Source: Scleroderma bovista
Taxonomy: Eukaryota > Basidiomycota > Agaricomycetes > Boletales > Sclerodermataceae
Assembly (NCBI GenBank): GCA_037178675.1
Contig: JAYMGJ010000772.1
Span: 101,745-165,744, forward strand
Length of the DNA: 64,000 nucleotides
Direction of reading: 5' to 3'
Positions 12,206-22,583 of the stretch are shown here, in pieces. Each line of letters begins with the position of its first letter. Within the stretch, counting starts at the first letter, position 1. Below the pieces are notes generated by a model that was not told the origin of the DNA, searched no databases, and saw only the letters and a program-made list of their open reading frames with translations. The position numbers were made by a program, and so were the translations under genes.

Positions 12206-12997
12206 ATGCCAAACTCATCGCTGCACTTTGTGAACTTAAATGAATCGAACTACGCTGAATGGTCATTGTACATGTGATCTACCTTGATTAAGAAAGGTTT
12301 ATGGAAAGTTGTTGAGGGATCAGAGACTTGCCCACTCGGCTCACCCAATTCCAAAGCCGTCAAAGCATTTGAGCACCGCCAAGCCGAAGCTCATGCTGAG
12401 ATCGTCCTCCGCCTCGAACCATCGCAGCTGCCGCACGCACACTCCACTGACCCCCATGTCCTCTGGGAAGAGCTCCAGCGCATGCACCGTGCCCAGGGCT
12501 TCGCCACGCGCATGACATTCCGTCGAAGGTTTAACACCATGACTAAGCGTGCTGACCAATCGATGGGCAGTTGGATAGCTGATGTCCAGCAAGCCGCGTT
12601 CCGCTTGAAAGAAGTCGGATATATTGCTACAGATGAGGACAAGATACTCGTCCTTACTCAAGGCCTCCCCCCATCCTATGATCCATTCATTATCTCCCTC
12701 GACGCTGCCATTGCTAATGGTACTACTGCTGATAATGCCTCCATCTCACTTGAGGTAGTCAAGGCACGCTTACTAAATGAAGAATCACGTCAGCGGGCCG
12801 CTCATCCGGTAACGAGCCCTGACCCTGTCGCCCTTGCTGTCACCACTATTGCTCCGAAGCCGCGCCGCCCGCTCGAGCAGATCACCTGTTTCCACTGCGG
12901 AGAAAAAGGTCACTACCAGATCAATTGCCTGAAATGGAAAGTGGAAGAGAAGGGCACTGCCGCCGCCATCTTCGAAGAAGATGAACAGTCTTGGTGA
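12206..12997 (+). pseudogene. Copia-type Gag (UBN2-like) with zinc knuckle, one in-frame stop
   Basis: One frame of 264 codons starts at ATG 12206. It has the Copia Gag pattern NLNESNYAEWSLYM near the start, a helical UBN2-like body (LWEELQRMH, MTFRRRFNTM, YDPFIISLD) and a CX2CX4HX4C knuckle (CFHCGEKGHYQINC) near residue 230. A TGA interrupts it after codon 23 (12275-12277), where related Gags usually have Arg; CGA to TGA is a single C-to-T change. The remainder is open to 12997. Gag forms the particle that packages element RNA. The knuckle suggests the protein once worked, and that the stop came after or around insertion. Confidence 0.8.
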
Positions 12998-13080
12998 AGT
13001 CGCGGGATATTTTCTCCTTTTTTGTTCTCGTGTCTCCCTGTTTCTTTCGTACTTACTGTCTTGTTTCGTTTGCGGGAGAG

Positions 13081-13276
13081 TGTCAGAATATATGGCCGCT
13101 ACGTGGCAAACTCACAAGACTATGATTTATAGTTATTAGTTTTGATATATTAACTGCTCTACCTACAAGATAAATAGCTCGTAGTTGTACCCTGTATACT
13201 CATCGTGTTTGGACCTGGTTCGCACCCATCCACCCATCGTGGTCACCCCGATCGACTCAGCGCGCGAATTCTAACA
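13081..13276 (+). repeat. Right LTR of gag-only Copia-like element
   Basis: 196 bp, partner of 11758-11953; followed directly by the TAGTC target duplication (13277-13281). Confidence 0.9.
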
Positions 13277-13301
13277 TAGTCGGTCGCAAATAAAACCAAT
13301 G
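13277..13301 (-). pseudogene. 25-bp island of MIF4G copy C exon 3 between two transposons
   Basis: This sliver reads IGFICDRL on the minus strand and joins in frame to the LIAWVDGY segment that continues at 11757. It contains the TAGTC duplication of the LTR element (13277-13281), six host bases (13282-13287), and the 14-bp duplication AAATAAAACCAATG of the LINE (13288-13301), which reappears at 34085-34098. Confidence 0.8.
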
Positions 13302-13472
13302 AAACGCTCCTTGACTCTGCTCCACATGGCACCCCGACTAGGACCCCGGACCAGCAAGTTCGAAACTCGTCGCCCCGCCGGTTGTTGAGCCCGTCGTACA
13401 CGATACGACATTAAGCAGCATAATACCACCCTGCTCCACCTACTCCGTAGACTCGCCCAGTACACTACTAAC

Positions 13473-15428
13473 ATGTCCCTTCCTCTAGTAGTAGACAGCG
13501 AACCGCCTAACATAACACCGGCCCCACCGATGTGTACCCCAAAGGCATCAACCCCCCCTCCTCCCAGGTCCCTCCCCCGAGGACTACAGTTTACACCAGA
13601 CGTCAGACCTCGACATTCAGCAGGCTCGCGACAGGCAGAACCAAGGAAGACCTGCTCAACAATCCTAAATTCTCCACGTCCATGAGCACCAGAGACCACG
13701 CCCTGAGACACTTAGCTGAACACCTGCTGATCACACCAAACCTGGACCCCGACCACTCTACGCTTAGCTTAGTTTTACTTAATATAGCCTCTGCGGGCCC
13801 AGGTGTCACAGCCATCATAGCAGAGGTTTTACGTGCCGTAGCAATCATCCTCGACACCACGTCGCCTCTGCTCCCCCCCCACCCTGTCGCCCATCCCTCC
13901 AATTCGGATGCAGCACGCCTCGCCGACTTTGAGAATCAGATGCTCTGCCTAAAAGAAGTAATACAAGAAATCCAGGACGCTACGCAAATCAACAAAGAAG
14001 CGGCAGAAATGATGACGAGAGCAGTCGACATAGCGAGCAACGACTTACAGACATCAGCCCAGGTAATCAACGAATCTGTAGAGGAACTAATCACACTCTC
14101 CCCACAGATCCTAGCCAAGATCGAAGACCTACCTCGTCAACTAGCCCCCGCGCCCCACCCCCCATTGCAACATACAGGGAGATCCTCCTAGCGGATCCCC
14201 CCCCCCTCCCAACAGACGACAGCAACCCCCCCCTCAAATACCCCATCTCAGACTACGCAAGAGGAAATGCCGCGATAAAAGAAAGACAACTCCTGGTGGA
14301 CATCAACCCAGATCATCCTAACATCAGAGAAGACACCCCCAGAAACGAAGTAATTAAATTCCTCCAGCAAGCACTCACCCCCCTGGAAGACAACTCCGCT
14401 CCCTCCCTCAAGATCAAAGCCCTAACCAAGCTCAGAAACGGAGGACTCGTACTCGAACTCCCTAGTGCCGAGGCAGTCAACTGGATAAGAGAGCCATCCA
14501 GGAAAGAATCCTTCCTCAAGAAACTAGACGGGAAAGCACGAATCAAAAACAGACTATTCAACGTAGTAGTCCCCTTCGTCCCAGTTCTCACTGACCTCAC
14601 GAATCCAGACATTCTACGGGAAATCGAACAAGAGAACGGGCTCCCTGAGGAATCGGTCAACGGCATCAAATGGATCAAGGACCCAGCCCGCCGAAGTTTC
14701 AAGCAACGCGTAGCCCATGTCCTCCTCTCGCTGACCTCCCCACAAGCTGCGAACAAAATCATCAGCATCGGACTCTACCTCAATCACTCCAAGCTCCGAG
14801 CCCACAAAGACAAAAAAGAACCCCTATGATGCCTCAAATGCCAGAGATGGGGACACTTCTCAAAAGACTGCAAAGAGGAGAAGGACACCTGTGGGGCCTG
14901 CGGAGGCCCCCACCACGAACACCTATGTAATGCCTACCAGACTAACTACTGCGTAAACTGCAAGTCCACCTCACACGGCAGTTCTGACAAAGGTTGCCCC
15001 GACTACACGAAGAGACTAGAGGAACTAAATGCCAAGATCCCAGAAAACGCCACCCCATACTTCCCGACCAACGAACCATGGACCCACGCAACTCTCCCAC
15101 CAAGTCAACATGCACCCATAACCCAAACAAGACCCCCCCATGACCCCCAGGACACGTCTCGTCACCACCCCCACCACCACCGCCCCCAGCTCCAACAGAC
15201 ACTCGGCAAATCCTCCTCAGGTGTCCTAACCATTCAGCAGAGACTCCCGAACACAGCCACCGCCCCACACGACCCCAAAGAGACCGTTCCCAACAACACT
15301 GATAAGCCAAAGACCTCATCGTACACCTATCCCTTCTCCCTCCCGCCAACCCCCAAGATCGGCCCCCCTCTCTCCCCTCTGCATATAAATATCACTCCGT
15401 CCCCCCCCCCTCAAACTCCAACTCCAAC
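13473..15428 (+). pseudogene. LINE ORF1 (Gag-like RNA-binding protein), frameshifted
   Basis: The likely start is ATG 13473 (MSLPLVVDSE). The frame shifts in the poly-C tract near 13550 and again in the run of Cs near 14157-14165. A TGA (14827-14829, probably from CGA) sits just before the first knuckle. The central part (14270-14826) is a conserved-looking RNA-binding region. Three zinc knuckles follow: CLKCQRWGHFSKDC, CGACGGPHHEHLC, and a longer one with CVNC and a distal C. The tail is Pro-rich. The Gypsy element interrupts the ORF at 15428; it resumes at 29510 and ends at TGA 29562-29564. ORF1 proteins coat LINE RNA for retrotransposition. Confidence 0.8.
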
Positions 15429-15799
15429 TGTTACGGTCCAACTTTTTGTCTTATCTAATCTGCGATTAGATAGCGTTTATCTTATCTTAGTGTACAGCCT
15501 CTATCTTATCTACCTAGTCTAGACCTGTACCTCGTGCTGTACACGCTGCCACCCTTGACATCATTACGCATAGCCTTAGCTCCACAGTGATGTCATTACA
15601 TAGCCTTCTACCTGCACGTAGCCTCATGGATAGCCTCGCGTAGCCCTCGTGTCTAGTAGTATATATACCGTGCAATCCAGCACCCAGAGGCTCCCCATTC
15701 GAGCTCATCTTGGGTTATTGCTCTAGATCCTCGCGTCCTATTTCCCCTCAGAGCCTCGCGTGTAGTTGGGTCTTAGGTGTTCTGCCTAGGGTCATCTCA
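15429..15799 (+). repeat. Left LTR of the Gypsy element
   Basis: 371 bp. It contains TATATATA at 15660-15667, so transcription should start near 15690-15700. The one difference from the right LTR is CTCGCGTG versus CTCGTGTG near the 3' end. A minus-strand open frame of 64 codons inside it is repeated in the other LTR and is not taken as a gene. Confidence 0.95.
15697..15707 (+). promoter_or_regulatory. Self-primer sequence at predicted transcript 5' end
   Basis: ATTCGAGCTCA lies 37 nt downstream of the start of the TATA box. It is the exact reverse complement of the bases at 15802-15812, two nt past the LTR end. In Tf1-type elements the first 11 nt of the RNA fold back to prime reverse transcription. 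The length, position and orientation match that arrangement here. Confidence 0.7.
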
Positions 15800-15801
15800 C
15801 C

Positions 15802-15812
15802 TGAGCTCGAAT
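15802..15812 (+). promoter_or_regulatory. Primer-binding site complementary to the element's own 5' end
   Basis: TGAGCTCGAAT begins two nt after the left LTR and pairs perfectly over 11 nt with 15697-15707. The neighbouring bases on both sides do not pair. No tRNA-type TGG site is present at this position, which supports self-priming. Confidence 0.7.
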
Positions 15813-16611
15813 CTATACATCTTACTCGCTCTACTACACGCTCTCCTAGCCTTATAAGGAAACTATACCCGGACTCCAGGGTTAAGGAGCTTCATCTTCA
15901 TACCTTTCCGTTTCGTTCACGGCCAGCCTTTAGTGCCGTTCCTGTAGTGCTTCGGCATTGGGAGTTTCTAGCACCGTTACCTTTACGTACTATACACCAG
16001 CCCAGGGTCGTGCCTGGTGTCTGAAGGTCGGCGCCCGTTCAAGAGAGGTTCGCAGCCTCAAGGCGATTGAGACATACGTACTCCGTAGTTCCTGCGTCCG
16101 TGCAGAGGTAGACCTTGTGATCTGCAGCCGCTAGCCGTTTGTTCTTTGCATAGCTGTGCCACTGCCCTGACCCGGCGAGCGCGACAGGCGAACAAAGTCT
16201 TACGCTTAGTTTAGCGGAACAACTGTGGGGATCTAGTCCCAAAGTAACCTTACTCCTACGTCACCCCTTACGTTACCCACCATACCTTACCAGTTCCCTC
16301 GTCACCTCGTCGAAGCGCAACAGGAGCGCTTGGCGATCATTTACGGTCCCCGCCCTGACACCCTTGTCAAAGTACAAGAAAGGGAGTCAGCGATCGAAGA
16401 GGAGTTTCAGTTCACCAACGCCGTTGCCGCCTACAGTCGCCTTGTCAGCGACTTCGAAATCCAAGTCCTCCTCGGCTTCCACCGTTCCCTTCCTGTTCCG
16501 CCCCTGCCAGACCTCCCGCTCGCGCGCCGCCGTACGTTCCGGTCTTCTCGTCTCCGACCGGTTAAACAAAGACCTACCCCCTATTCCCACCTCCGTCCCT
16601 ACTAGTTCGTC
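15813..16611 (+). other. Gypsy 5' leader
   Basis: About 800 bases lie between the primer site and the gag ATG. An open frame at 16330-16605 ends just before gag and may be an upstream ORF. No domain is recognised in it. Long structured leaders are common in this class of element and may hold packaging signals. Confidence 0.5.
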
Positions 16612-17514
16612 ATGGCAGACCTTGACCAACTCCTCGCCCAGCTTGTTCAGGGACAAATCGCCCTACAGGCACATATCGCGGCCCTTACGGCTGCACAGCC
16701 TCGACCTGCACCGCCGTCGCGCAAGAAGGTGGTCGCGGATCCCGGGAGTTACGATGGCTCCCCTCAGAAATTCCACGAGTGGTGGTCAAAGATCAAGATC
16801 TGGATACAGATCTCGATGGAGGGGGCAAACGACGCCCAGGTTACCGCCGCAGTTCTCTCCCGGCTCACTGGCCCGAAAGCTGGTCGGTGGGCTCAGGTCC
16901 GTCTGGACGGCTGCATGGCGGCAGCCCAGGCCCTTGCCAACGCCCCGCCCGTCCTGCCTGGAGAGCCGCAGCCCCCGCCAGCCTGGCCCGCTTGGGATGA
17001 TTTCGCAGAGGAGATAGAGAGGTTCTTTCTCCCCGGAAACAACGCCGAGTGGGCACGTGCCCAACTGCTTCGCCTTAGGCAGGGCCCGAGGCAAAGGATC
17101 GACGACTTTTTGGCGCAGTTCGAGGCGCTTAAAAACCAGGGAGACTGTGGGAATGAGTATGCCCGCGACTTGCTCGAACGTGCGCTCCAGAGGAAACTCC
17201 TGGAGCAAGTTTACATACAGGGAATGCGTCGAGACACCTACGAGCGACTCGCAAACTCTGCTCGTGCGATGGGAAGAGCCCAGGAACTCTTCCTCATCAA
17301 CCTCCAAGGGCAAGGCTCTGCCCGGTATTACCAGGGCCAATCATATTCGTCTTCAACCACATCGGGGAGTGGTGTCCCGATGGATATAGGTGCCGTTGAG
17401 ACAAACCAGCAGAGGGGTAAAGGGCCCCAATGCTACAATTGCCAATTGTTTGGCCACATTGCACGAGAGTGCACAAAGCCGCGCCGCCCTCGTCGTGGGC
17501 AACCACAAGCACGG
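16612..17514 (+). pseudogene. Gypsy gag, 5' part (interrupted by inner LTR element)
   Basis: It starts at ATG 16612 (MADLDQLLAQL). The capsid-like helical region includes YDGSPQKFHEWWSKIKIW and LRQGPRQRIDDFLAQFEAL, and a CX2CX4HX4C knuckle (CYNCQLFGHIAREC) follows at about residue 273. The reading frame is cut after CAA GCA CGG by the inner element. It resumes at 25254 and ends at TAG 25347-25349. Leaving out the insert and one ACGG copy gives 903 + 96 = 999 nt, an unbroken 332-residue protein. Gag forms the virus-like particle. Confidence 0.9.
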
Positions 17515-19151
17515 TGTAGAGACACATGCGTCTCTAGGTGCACATATACCGATCAGTATTCACCCGAACTCGCTCGTGCTACTCAGCACAGCCACCCGCA
17601 CCCAACCCGCACGAGAGCTCTCCAATGCGCAGCTTGGTACACCCAATAGGGTCCTGCGAAGGTCCCGCATGAGTAGCTATTCCCTATCTCTTCCTGCGAG
17701 CGTCGCGATCACTCGGAATAGCTTCGGGTCTGTTTGGACTAGTCCACGCTACTCAGCACAGCCACCCGCACCCTACCCGCACGAGAGCTCTCCAATGCGC
17801 AGCTTGGTACACCCAATAGGGTCCTGCGAAGGTCCCGCATGAGTAGCTATTCCCTATCTCTTCCTGCGAGCGTCGCGATCACTCGGAATAGCTTCGGGTC
17901 TGTTTGGACTAGTCCGCGCTACTCAGCACAGCCACCCGCACCCAACCCGCACGAGAGCTCTCCGGTGCGCAGCTTGGTACACCCAATAGGGTCCTGCGAA
18001 GGCCCCGCATGAGTAGCTATTCCCTATCTCTTCCTGCGAGCGTCGCGATCACTCGGAATAGCTTCGGGTCTGTTTGGACTAGTCCGCGCTACTCAGCACA
18101 GCCACCCGCACCCAACCCGCACGAGAGCTCTCCGGTGCGCAGCTTGGTACACCCAATAGGGTCCTGCGAAGGTCCCGCATGAGTAGCTATTCCCTATCTC
18201 TTCCTGCGAGCGTCGCGATCACTCGGAATAGCTTCGGGTCTGTTTGGACTAGTCCACGCTACTCAGCACAGCCACCCGCACCCTACCCGCACGAGAGCTC
18301 TCCAATGCGCAGCTTGGTACACCCGATAGGGCCCTGCGAAGGTCCTGCATGCGTAGCTCATCCCTATCCCTTCCTGACTGTCTCAGTCACTTGGAGTAGC
18401 ATCGAGTCGCACTACTGCATCGGGTCACGCTCGCATCGGGTCGCGCTACATTGCATCGGGTCGCATTGCATCGGGTCGGGTCACTCTCCTGCATAGGGTC
18501 TCGCTGCATAGGGCCGCATCGCACCGCATAGGGTCGCACTACATAGGGTTTGCTCTCCGCTTCTCTTCCTGTCACTTTAGCTTCTGCCTTTGTGTCCCTC
18601 AGCCTTTCCCCTCGCTTTAGCATCCCTGACAGCTGTCATTATGTTAGTATTACGTTCCCTCTTAGCGCTGTCATCCTCTCTCCTTCTCTTCGGGTCGCTT
18701 GTACCCTTCCCCCTGGATTAGGCTTCAGTATATAGCCCTAGTCCTCACAAAAATAAGAAGTTTCTTTTCCGCCCCCATCTGAGTGTCTAAGTGCGAGTTC
18801 TGTCGTTTCCGGTGTTTCTCTGTCGTTTCTCTCGTGTCCTGCCGCTCTCTCTTTGTTTTCTGACAACCCTAGACGACCCTATTCGGTGCTCCGACGATTT
18901 CCGGTGGATCCCGCTATTCCCAGGTCTCCCTAGCGCGTGTCTACACACACTAGGCAACCTCCCTACTCCCTAGTCGCGCACTCCCTGCGCATTTTCGCTG
19001 CGCTCCTCACCCCTACTCTGCTCTCTCTTGACTCCCGGAACCTCCGAGTGCGCTCCTGCGCTCTATTCTCCTTAGCTCCCCTAGTCAAGCCAGACCAGGT
19101 CTCCTTGGGCGGACACCCATTTTCGCGCCTTCAAGGGACTCACCCCCTACA
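17515..19151 (+). repeat. Left LTR of inner gag-only element (5-unit array)
   Basis: 1,637 bp. The 5' 60 bp lead into the 170-bp tandem array (17578-18427). After that come short GCATCGGGTC / GCATAGGGTC micro-repeats (about 18415-18545), TATATAG near 18730, and a pyrimidine-rich 3' part. Seven base differences from the right LTR were seen in the non-repeat part, besides an indel in the micro-repeats. Confidence 0.9.
17578..18427 (+). repeat. 170-bp tandem array, five units
   Basis: Units start at 17578, 17748, 17918, 18088 and 18258, each with GCTACTCAGCACAGCC. The last unit diverges in its second half (TCCTGCATGCGTAGCTC instead of TCCCGCATGAGTAGCTA). Variants such as CCAACCC/CCTACCC and CCAATG/CCGGTG recur among units. 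Confidence 0.95.
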
Positions 19152-19155
19152 TCAT

Positions 19156-19173
19156 TGGAGCCCACCGCGAGGG
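19156..19173 (+). promoter_or_regulatory. Primer-binding site of inner element (tRNA type)
   Basis: TGGAGCCCACCGCGAGGG begins five nt after the left LTR. It starts with TGG, the complement of a tRNA 3' CCA end, and its complement could be the acceptor and T-stem 3' side of a tRNA. I cannot say which tRNA. Confidence 0.55.
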
Positions 19174-19504
19174 GATCTTTGGATCTGGCTCGGAGTCCCT
19201 CCTCGCTTTTAGAATTATAGAGCGCGCAGCTCATTTCCCCCGGTATCTATCCCTTCCTACCGCATCCCTGACCCATATCTTTTGGTTGCCTGTGCCTTCT
19301 ACTGAGAGCCCAGCTCTCTTTTCCTTGTTTTAGCTTTTAGTCTTCACATTCTCCCTCGAGCACCTGTCTTGCTCCTCTTCTGTCCTGAGAGCTTGTCCAG
19401 CTCCCTTTGTGTTCTGTGCACTCCTCCACGTCTAGAGCACTTATCGCTCCGCATTCTTTCCAGTTCCGCTCTTTCCATTTTTAGCCCTACTAACGTGCAT
19501 AGAG

Positions 19505-21625
19505 ATGGCACCACAGCGCATGCCCCTGCGAGGCTCCTCTAAAGCCCCGGAGTTTGATGGTGATGCCACAGAACTTGTCCGCTTCTTCGAGGATGTTGAA
19601 ATCCTGTGCGAGGATGCAGAGCTATACTCGGATGCAGAGAGGATCAAGTGGGCAATGCGCTATGCAAGTCGCAGTGAGGCGGAGCTATGGTCTACCCTCG
19701 CATCGCGCTCTGGAGCTGATTGGCCTGCATTTATGGCTGAGGTGAAGCGATTCTACCCGGGAGCAGAGGATGATGACCGCAAGTACATGCGCTTGGATTT
19801 GGATAGGCTGGTAGTAGCGCAGGCTTCGATCCCGATGTCCTCGCGTCGAGAGCTAGGTGAGTACATCCGCAAGTTCACTGTCATTGCATCATTCCTTGAG
19901 AAGAAGGGTAGGCTCTCTAAAGGAGAGCGCGACGATAAGTTCCTCGCAGGGTTCCATCCTTTGTTTAAGGTGCAGCTCATGACTAGACTGACCTTGGCAT
20001 ATCTGGAGCACCACCCTGATGACCCTTGGCCTACTGACCGCATTATTCAACATGCATCCTTCTTGTTGGCAGGAGTGCCAATGGCCACCCCCAGAGCAGT
20101 AACCGCTTCTCCGGAGCTGCAACCCGCAGGTGTGCCAGTGCCTACTGCTATCAAGAGGGAGTATTATAGTGCAGGACCATCGCACAGCTTCACTCCCGCG
20201 TCCCTTCCGCAAGCTCCTAGGGCTTATGCGCCCATCCCTATGGGTCTCGCACCTGCACCTGCGATAAGCACGCACAGGCATGTACCCTATGTGCCGCTGG
20301 TAAGGTCCTTTTCCCCTCAACGAGACGAGCCTTGCTATTTTTGCGGTGTCTCTGATGGCCATCGAGTGGACTCTTGCATAAACTGCGATGAGTATGTTCA
20401 GGCTGGAAAGTGCCAGCACAGAGATGGTCAGATAGTGTTAGCGGATGGAGCGGAGATCCCTAGGGGACCCTCTGGGCAAACAGTGCAGGAGCGCATTGAT
20501 AGTTGGTGCGCCATGCGTGCGAGCATGACCGCTTCCCTCGTGCAGGAGAGGCCTCCGGTTCAAGAGAGCACTCATAGCAAGCACTTTGGGCATGCAGCCC
20601 CACTGAGAGACTCTGATGCGATGTTTTTAGGTCTCAATGCGGAGGAAGATAGCGAGGATCTTGATGAGGAGGATAGAGAAGCACTCGCTTGCGCCTATGC
20701 CCGGGTAGAGGAAGTCCACAGAGCTATGAGGCTAAAGCAGCGGTGCCCCAAAGGTCCGGAGGGCTCTGCCCCTCGTATATGTGTCCCTGAGACTGCACGT
20801 CTCGAGTGCGTAACCAGAGAGCGGTTAGCGCCAGTCCAAGCGCCCATTGAGCGCTCTGCGGTATGTAGCTCTCCCGGATCTCTACCTTGTGCCCCGATTT
20901 CGAGTGCACGCCCTATGCGCATCCCGGATACCTTCCCCGAGCCCTCTCAGAGCCCTACTCTTTCTGTGAGGGCCCCGCTTTTTGTTGCCGAGGTACGCAA
21001 CCCACTCCCCTGCTTCTCGGGTTCGGACATGCGGATATGCGAGCCAGTGGCTAGAACGCCCATCCCTGTGCACCCTGCTGTGCCTCCGGGGCTTGGACTC
21101 GAGCACTTATGTGCTACTGACCCTCCTGTTTGCACATTAGGTGTACAAGCTATTCCCGAGCAACCAGAAGTGCTCAATCTGGGGCCATCGCTCCCCTTTA
21201 CAGAGACAGACGATAGCGATGAGATGCTAGCTGAGGAGCTCGTTACGCACCCAGCTCAGGAGCAACGTGAGCGCGCGGAGGGGAGGGAAGGCACCCAAAA
21301 CGTGTTGGACCCGATCCCTGAAGTGCTTGTATCTGCGCACAACCCGTGCGATGTCAAGAAGAGTCGAGATGCGATTTCGGTGTATAGTGACTCAGAGGAG
21401 AGTGTCGAACATGCGCTTGAGAGTGCTTATATGTTCAATGGGTTTGATGGTATTGTATCCGCGACACGAGAGGCCGCTTCCTATTTCTCTTCTGATTATT
21501 CGTGCACTCCTGCGCACCTTGTGCCAATCCAGCTGACTGACCCTTCCGCAACAGATACCGCGCATCTGCGGGGTGAGCCTCCCCCTTGGCTCGGAGATCT
21601 ATCCCCGGTGGCGCGTGATAATTAA
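19505..21625 (+). CDS. Gag-like protein of inner LTR element, 706 residues
   Basis: A single open frame runs from ATG 19505 to TAA 21625. The N-terminal 190 residues are a helical retrotransposon capsid-type region (FDGDATELVRFFEDVEIL; PAFMAEVKRFYPGAED). A Cys/His motif at about 277-291 (CYFCGVSDGHRVDSC, C-x2-C-x5-H-x4-C) is a variant zinc knuckle. The rest is long, Pro-, Glu- and Ser-rich with acidic stretches, and has no protease or polymerase signature. The intact frame suggests selection or recent origin. Gag-only elements must borrow reverse transcriptase and integrase in trans. Confidence 0.8.
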   Translation: MAPQRMPLRGSSKAPEFDGDATELVRFFEDVEILCEDAELYSDAERIKWAMRYASRSEAELWSTLASRSGADWPAFMAEVKRFYPGAEDDDRKYMRLDLDRLVVAQASIPMSSRRELGEYIRKFTVIASFLEKKGRLSKGERDDKFLAGFHPLFKVQLMTRLTLAYLEHHPDDPWPTDRIIQHASFLLAGVPMATPRAVTASPELQPAGVPVPTAIKREYYSAGPSHSFTPASLPQAPRAYAPIPMGLAPAPAISTHRHVPYVPLVRSFSPQRDEPCYFCGVSDGHRVDSCINCDEYVQAGKCQHRDGQIVLADGAEIPRGPSGQTVQERIDSWCAMRASMTASLVQERPPVQESTHSKHFGHAAPLRDSDAMFLGLNAEEDSEDLDEEDREALACAYARVEEVHRAMRLKQRCPKGPEGSAPRICVPETARLECVTRERLAPVQAPIERSAVCSSPGSLPCAPISSARPMRIPDTFPEPSQSPTLSVRAPLFVAEVRNPLPCFSGSDMRICEPVARTPIPVHPAVPPGLGLEHLCATDPPVCTLGVQAIPEQPEVLNLGPSLPFTETDDSDEMLAEELVTHPAQEQRERAEGREGTQNVLDPIPEVLVSAHNPCDVKKSRDAISVYSDSEESVEHALESAYMFNGFDGIVSATREAASYFSSDYSCTPAHLVPIQLTDPSATDTAHLRGEPPPWLGDLSPVARDN

Positions 21626-22583
21626 ATGCGCAGTGTATATGTGTCCCATTGCCCCTGGCATCCCTCTCGGACTGGTTCCTCTTTCATCGGACAACGCATT
21701 CTTTAGTTATTAACCCTACACAGACACTCTCTACTGCGCGCATTTCACATCTTAGTGTTCCCTCGGTCCCCCTTCTCGCTCTCATTTTATATCAAAGACA
21801 CTCTACCTATTCTCTCTACTGCTCTGCACTCGCTTCCTATGGACAAAGTCAAAACAAAAACAAAATAAAAATAAAAAGAATAAAGTCAGTTCCTACGTTA
21901 CCTGTTTGTTTCCAGTCTCTTTCCACACCTGTTTTAATCGTGCTATGCACCCGTCTCCCACTCCTTGGTCATACTTCCGTTTTCCGCTCATACTATAGCC
22001 GCAAAAATCATTTCCGCCCTTACTGTACATGCACACTCTTGTCTCGGACATACCATACGTTAGTGCTCTCGTTTTGTTTTGTTTCTCTTATGTTTTTCGG
22101 AAGCTGTGGGTTTATTTTGGTGGATAGGTGCGAGGGTATTAAGAGAGGTAAAAGCGGAGTAGAGCGGACAGATAGGAAAGGTAGAGTGACGAGGAGATCC
22201 ATGGACCCAGGACCCGAACGAACCGGAGACCCCCACTTGCGCGATATGCAGTCCTGCCCCCCCCTTGCGATCTCATGCGCCCTTCTCATATTTATTCCCG
22301 ACTCGCATTTAGTAGCCCCGAAAGGTGCAGCCTGGAGGTGATGTCCAAGCGAGCAGCAGGCTCCCCTTCATGCGCAGTGATCGTCTGTGTAGTGTCTGGG
22401 ACTGCTGGATGTGAAGGATATCATCCCCTAGGGAGCACGCTACCAGATGTGCAGAGCAACATTGCTAGGTGGAGTGGCCCTCCCTCCCATCCCTAGAAGT
22501 TTGTAGGGTGGTGTTCACTTACATGTTCGCTTCTTGAGTAGGAGCATGACCGAGGACGGTCACTTTCTAAAGACCCCGGGAGG
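21626..22583 (+). other. Non-coding 3' internal region of inner element
   Basis: No domain-bearing frame is seen. It includes an A-rich run (about 21842-21890) and ends with GACCCCGGGAGG just before the right LTR, a weak polypurine tract. Confidence 0.5.

Larger units (their letters stand above)
11758..13276 (+). mobile_element. Gag-only Copia-like LTR element (TR-GAG), 1.5 kb
   Basis: Two 196-bp direct repeats (TG..CA) flank a single gag-type frame. A 5-bp target duplication, TAGTC, is exact on both sides (11753-11757 and 13277-13281). A purine-rich tract (GCGGGAGAG, 13072-13080) precedes the right LTR. No protease, integrase, reverse transcriptase or RNase H is present, so it must be mobilised by a helper element. 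No TGG-type primer site is seen just after the left LTR. It sits in exon 3 of MIF4G copy C, antisense to the gene. The LTRs differ at two of 196 positions, both C/T or G/A transitions. Confidence 0.88.
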
